Shown here: positions 4,875 to 7,778 of the stretch, in pieces | Numbering within the stretch: the first letter of the stretch is position 1 | How the letters are laid out: the number at the start of each line of letters is the position of its first letter | Source: Actinomycetota bacterium | Lineage (GTDB): Bacteria > Actinomycetota > Actinomycetes > Streptosporangiales > Streptosporangiaceae | Assembly: GCA_003541285.1 (NCBI GenBank) | Contig: DPMS01000037.1 | Span: forward strand, 1 to 7,778 | Length of the DNA: 7,778 nt | Direction: 5' to 3' | Translations under genes and position numbers: made by a program | The notes under the pieces: model-generated | Database searches by the model: none | What the model was told of the DNA's origin: nothing | Seen by the model: only the letters and a program-made list of their open reading frames with translations

Positions 4875-5614
4875 CATCGACGCGGCCGGTGCTGCGCGCC
4901 TCGGGTCTTTGCAAGACGTTCGGCTCGGGGGCGGCGCTGGTGCGTGCGGTCGACGGCGTTGACCTCGATGTCGCCCCTGGTGAGACGGTCGGCATCATGG
5001 GCCCGAGCGGGTGCGGCAAGTCCACCCTGTTGCATCTCCTAGGCGGCCTTGAGCGGCCGTCGGCTGGGGCAATCGACCTCGCGGGGGACCCTGTCAATGG
5101 CATCAGTGAGCGTGCGCTCGCCCATCTTCGCCGCACGGCGATTGGCTTCGTCTTCCAGGGCTTCTATCTGATGGATGAGCTGACAGCCATCGAGAACGTG
5201 GAGCTGCCGGGGCTGCTGGCGGGGCGCTCACCGAAAGCCGCCCGGACGCGGGCGAGGGAACTGCTGGAACAGGTAGGACTCGCGGACCGGACCGGATTCC
5301 TGCCTTCGGCCCTCTCCGGCGGCCAGCGCCAGCGGGTCGCCATCGCACGGGCACTCATCAACCAGCCAATGATCGTGCTGGCTGATGAGCCGACCGGCAA
5401 CCTCGACAGTTCGGCCACCGTCGAGGTGCTCCGGCTCTTCGAGTCGCTTCACGAATCCGGCCAGACCCTGGTCATCGTCACTCATGAGCAGCGCGTCGCC
5501 GCCACCGCTGATCGCCTGATTTCCATGCGTGACGGCGCATTCGTTGACGAGACGAGAATGACGGGCGGCAGCAGGGGCGACCTCGCGAAGCTCATCGGGC
5601 TGGGGGGCGAATGA
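4871..5614 (+). CDS. ABC transporter ATP-binding protein, MacB/LolD type
   Basis: This 247-residue ATPase has all motifs intact: Walker A GPSGCGKST (44-52), Q-loop Gln96 in FVFQGFYL, signature LSGGQRQR (148-155), Walker B MIVLADEP with catalytic Glu173, D-loop GNLDS (176-180) and H-loop His205 in IVTHE. The GNLD and short-loop layout is typical of the MacB/LolD/FtsE branch, which pairs with FtsX-type permeases. Two copies would hydrolyse ATP at the inner face of the membrane and drive the permease encoded next. I chose the ATG at 4871 (ATGA overlap with padR, AAGGGA 6 nt upstream) over an in-frame ATG at 4835, because family similarity starts at TRPVLRASGL. The 3' end overlaps the permease start by ATGA, pointing to fixed stoichiometry of the two products. 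Confidence 0.93.
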   Translation: MTSTRPVLRASGLCKTFGSGAALVRAVDGVDLDVAPGETVGIMGPSGCGKSTLLHLLGGLERPSAGAIDLAGDPVNGISERALAHLRRTAIGFVFQGFYLMDELTAIENVELPGLLAGRSPKAARTRARELLEQVGLADRTGFLPSALSGGQRQRVAIARALINQPMIVLADEPTGNLDSSATVEVLRLFESLHESGQTLVIVTHEQRVAATADRLISMRDGAFVDETRMTGGSRGDLAKLIGLGGE

Positions 5615-7419
5615 AGGGCCTGGCCGTGCTCGTCTCGCGGCTCGCTGCCCGGGACCTCCGACGCCGCCCGGTTGAGGCCCTGATGGTATTGCTGGTCATC
5701 GCGGCGGCTGCGACCACCCTGACGGTGGCGTTCGCCCTGAGCGGGGTGACCAACAAGCCGTACCAGCAGACCCGGCTGGCCACGGCCGGCCCGGATGTCA
5801 TCGCTGTCGAGGGTGGCGGTGGCGGCCCCGGGTCAGCTCAGCCGGTGAGCTCCGCGCAACTGGCGGCGGCCGTCGCCTCGCTGACCAAGGCACCCGGTGT
5901 GATCGCCCACAGCGGGCCGTACCCAACGGCCTATAGCGCCGTCCGGTTCCGGGGGCACACGGTGGACGTGGTGGCCGAAGGGCGAGACCAGGCTCCGGCC
6001 CCGGTGGACCAGCCGAAGGTAACGCAAGGGGGCTGGATCCGCCCGGGCGCGGTGGTGATCGAGCGCGGCTTTGCCGATGCGCTTGGCGTTCACGTCGGCG
6101 ACAACGTCCTTATCGGCGGCCGGTCGTTCCGGGTGGCCGGGATCGCCGTAACAGCTGCCATCCCGCCCTACCCCAGCAGCCTCTGCCACATCGCCTGCCC
6201 CTTCCCGACCGCAGTGGGGAGCTTCGGAGTCCCGAACATGGGACTCGTGTGGCTCACCCGCTCCGCCGTGGCAGGTCTAGCCGGGTCGGGCGCCCCTCTC
6301 GCCTACCTCCTCAACCTGAAGCTGGCGGACCCCGCTCAGGCTCCGGCCTTCGTGGCCCAGCACCCGTTCACCTTTACCTGGCAAAGCATCCAGAGCGCGA
6401 TCAACGCCCTGATCGGGATCGAGCAGGTGGCCCTGGGAGTCGGGGGATGGCTGCTCGGCCTCCTCGCCCTCGCCGGTCTCGGCGTCCTCGCCGGCCGGCG
6501 GATGACCGAGCAGTCGAAGCGAGTAGGCCTGCTCAAAGCCGTTGGTGCCACCCCGGCAACGGTCGCGGTCGTGCTCCTCGTGGAGCAGCTCACGCTGGCC
6601 GTGGGTGCCGCCACGGCCGGCCTGCTTGCAGGATGGCTGATCGCACCCCTGCTCACGGGCACAGGAGCCGGCCTGCTCGGCGCGCCCGGCGCGCCGTCGA
6701 TCAGCGTGCCGGCCGTCATCATCATCGCAGTGATCGCCCTGGCGGTCGCCGCTACCTCATCACTCGTTCCCGCCCTCCGGGCCGCACGCACCAGCACCGT
6801 CTCCGCCCTCGCGGACACGCCACGCGTCCCTTCCCGCAGACCACTGGTCATCGCCGTTTCCGCGCGCCTGCCCGTGCCACTTCTCCTGGCGTTGCGTCAG
6901 CTCTCACGCCGGCCGCGACGCGCTCTCCTCAACACCGCCAGCATCACCACCACCGTCACCGGCATCGTTGCCATCCTCGCCAGCCATGCCCATACCCCAA
7001 TCGCCAACCTCACCATCAGCAACCTGAAACTTGACCGATTCAACGAGCTGACGGCCATCATCACCGTGATGCTGGTCATCCTTGCCGCTGTGAACACGAC
7101 CTTCATCGGCTGGGCGACCGCTGCCGACGGCAGGTTCTCCTCCGCCCTGGAACGAGCGCTCGGAGCAACGGCCGGGCAAGTGACTGCTGGTCTCTCGATG
7201 GCAGCGCTGCTCCCAGCCCTGCCCGGCGCCATCATCGGGATACCACTGGGCATAACGGTGTACCACCTCCTCGCTTCAGGTACTCCCCTCGCCGTGCCCC
7301 CCGCATGGCAGCTCGCTGGAGTCTTCCTGGCAACCCTGCTTGCGGTCACCGTTCTTACCGCCATCCCATCCCGGCTAGGTGCGCGGCGGTCTCCAGCACA
7401 GGTTCTGCAAACCGAGTAG
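5611..7419 (+). CDS. FtsX-domain ABC transporter permease (two FtsX units)
   Basis: This 602-residue membrane protein has one helix near the N-terminus (about 24-46), a large outer domain (about 48-268), three helices (about 273-294, 317-347, 366-388), a cytoplasmic link, then a second 1+3 set (about 438-458, 481-503, 528-553, 566-586). The first FtsX unit is canonical (AGRRMTEQSKRVGLLKAVGATPATV, 295-319, quoted here only by its core RVGLLKAVGATP). It ends with ALRAARTSTVSAL. The second is similar but weaker (SALERALGATAGQV; end IPSRLGARRSPAQVL). Such proteins supply both transmembrane halves in one chain and work with the preceding ATPase. MacB-type relatives act as mechanotransmission pumps or peptide/antibiotic exporters rather than classical channels. 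The outer domain has a Cys192-x3-Cys196 pair that could form a disulfide. The start shares ATGA with the ATPase stop. Substrate is unknown; PadR control suggests an antimicrobial or envelope-active compound. Confidence 0.88.
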   Translation: MKGLAVLVSRLAARDLRRRPVEALMVLLVIAAAATTLTVAFALSGVTNKPYQQTRLATAGPDVIAVEGGGGGPGSAQPVSSAQLAAAVASLTKAPGVIAHSGPYPTAYSAVRFRGHTVDVVAEGRDQAPAPVDQPKVTQGGWIRPGAVVIERGFADALGVHVGDNVLIGGRSFRVAGIAVTAAIPPYPSSLCHIACPFPTAVGSFGVPNMGLVWLTRSAVAGLAGSGAPLAYLLNLKLADPAQAPAFVAQHPFTFTWQSIQSAINALIGIEQVALGVGGWLLGLLALAGLGVLAGRRMTEQSKRVGLLKAVGATPATVAVVLLVEQLTLAVGAATAGLLAGWLIAPLLTGTGAGLLGAPGAPSISVPAVIIIAVIALAVAATSSLVPALRAARTSTVSALADTPRVPSRRPLVIAVSARLPVPLLLALRQLSRRPRRALLNTASITTTVTGIVAILASHAHTPIANLTISNLKLDRFNELTAIITVMLVILAAVNTTFIGWATAADGRFSSALERALGATAGQVTAGLSMAALLPALPGAIIGIPLGITVYHLLASGTPLAVPPAWQLAGVFLATLLAVTVLTAIPSRLGARRSPAQVLQTE

Positions 7420-7429
7420 CTCACGCTGG

Positions 7430-7601
7430 TCAAGCCTCTTCCCACACCAGTCCGCGAATCACGGCCACATCGCAGTCGGGCATGAATGTGGGTGCCGCCC
7501 CCTCCATAATGGTGAATCTGTGCTCGCCGCCAATGTGCGGGCACGCCTCCGACCTGAACGGCAGATTCGGCGCTCGGTTGTCCCTCGCAAACCCGCATCC
7601 G
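7430..7601 (-). other. Possible C-terminal gene fragment, convergent with the permease gene
   Basis: A minus frame ends at 7430, 10 nt from the permease stop. It reads protein-like over its last 55 or so residues (APNLPFRSEACPHIGGE..., ending VIRGLVWEEA), with mostly G/C third positions. The frame overlaps the decayed menC-like scrap at its upstream end and has no clear start there. I do not recognise the sequence. It may be a fragment left by the same decay or a chance open frame. Confidence 0.22.
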
Positions 7602-7778
7602 TCACGGTGGGTGATCGACGCTGGACTTGAGCTTCGGCGCGCGTAGCCGCCGATCCGGTCGACGGTTGGCCTGGCGAACGTGAGTACTCGCGCCGCGCCA
7701 GATCCGGGCGTTACGGCCGGGGCTTGCGCGCAGTTCGGCATCGAGGATCGCCATCTCCAGGGCCGCCTTGGCCATCTG
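7602..7778 (-). pseudogene. o-Succinylbenzoate synthase/N-acylamino acid racemase fragment (decayed)
   Basis: A minus frame enters from the right edge and reads QMAKAALEMAILDAELRA. This matches the helix found in o-succinylbenzoate synthase and N-acylamino acid racemase (enolase superfamily), where it precedes the barrel domain. Immediately after, the frame turns into SPGRNARIWRGAST, which does not fit the family, and it stops at 7604-7602, well short of a complete barrel. About 30 codons on, PKLK recalls the family RIKLKI motif, and GGY appears just upstream in another frame. This would fit an internal deletion plus frameshift. The intact family makes o-succinylbenzoate for menaquinone or racemises N-acyl amino acids; this copy would be inactive. 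The 5' part lies outside the window, so the pseudogene call depends on a short stretch. Confidence 0.5.

Noticed and set aside
6336..6851. Minus-strand frame of 171 residues inside the permease gene
   Set aside because: Antisense to a clear membrane protein; the sequence is low-complexity and typical of a GC-rich shadow frame.

Overview
The window is high-GC DNA with strongly G/C-biased third codon positions, GTG starts, and ATGA/GTGA gene overlaps. This points to an actinomycete (Streptomyces-like or a relative). The species cannot be named from the sequence. The first ~1 kb and the gene-free stretches are visibly less GC-rich than the rest, so the region looks like accessory chromosome rather than a core locus.

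Left part (1-986, minus strand): the N-terminus of an unidentified protein runs off the left edge. Upstream of it is a membrane-anchored protein whose outer domain resembles NPCBM-type carbohydrate-binding modules. From 987 to 2113 I find no convincing gene. That stretch holds an unusual crowd of perfect inverted repeats (about 1100-1480), which is its most puzzling structure.

Centre (2114-3835): on the minus strand, a small unrecognised ORF overlaps by GTGA a gene for an APH(6)/hydroxyurea-type small-molecule kinase. Facing away from this pair, with a promoter gap of about 20 nt, is a plus-strand gene for a protein with two YCII-like halves. Another gene-free stretch follows (3836-4288).

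Right part (4289-7419, plus strand): a compact three-gene operon encodes a PadR-family repressor, a MacB/LolD-type ABC ATPase and a two-FtsX-domain permease. Each junction is a 4-nt ATGA overlap. A recognisable promoter in front of padR is covered by two copies of TAACCGTTAG in a larger inverted repeat, which is the expected layout for autorepression. The inferred system is a PadR-controlled export or envelope-stress ABC transporter that is switched on when PadR is released by a ligand.

The right edge (7420-7778) contains a minus-strand scrap with a clear o-succinylbenzoate synthase/N-acylamino acid racemase motif. Its frame breaks soon afterwards, so it is probably a decayed gene. No rRNA, tRNA, CRISPR array or intact transposase was seen.
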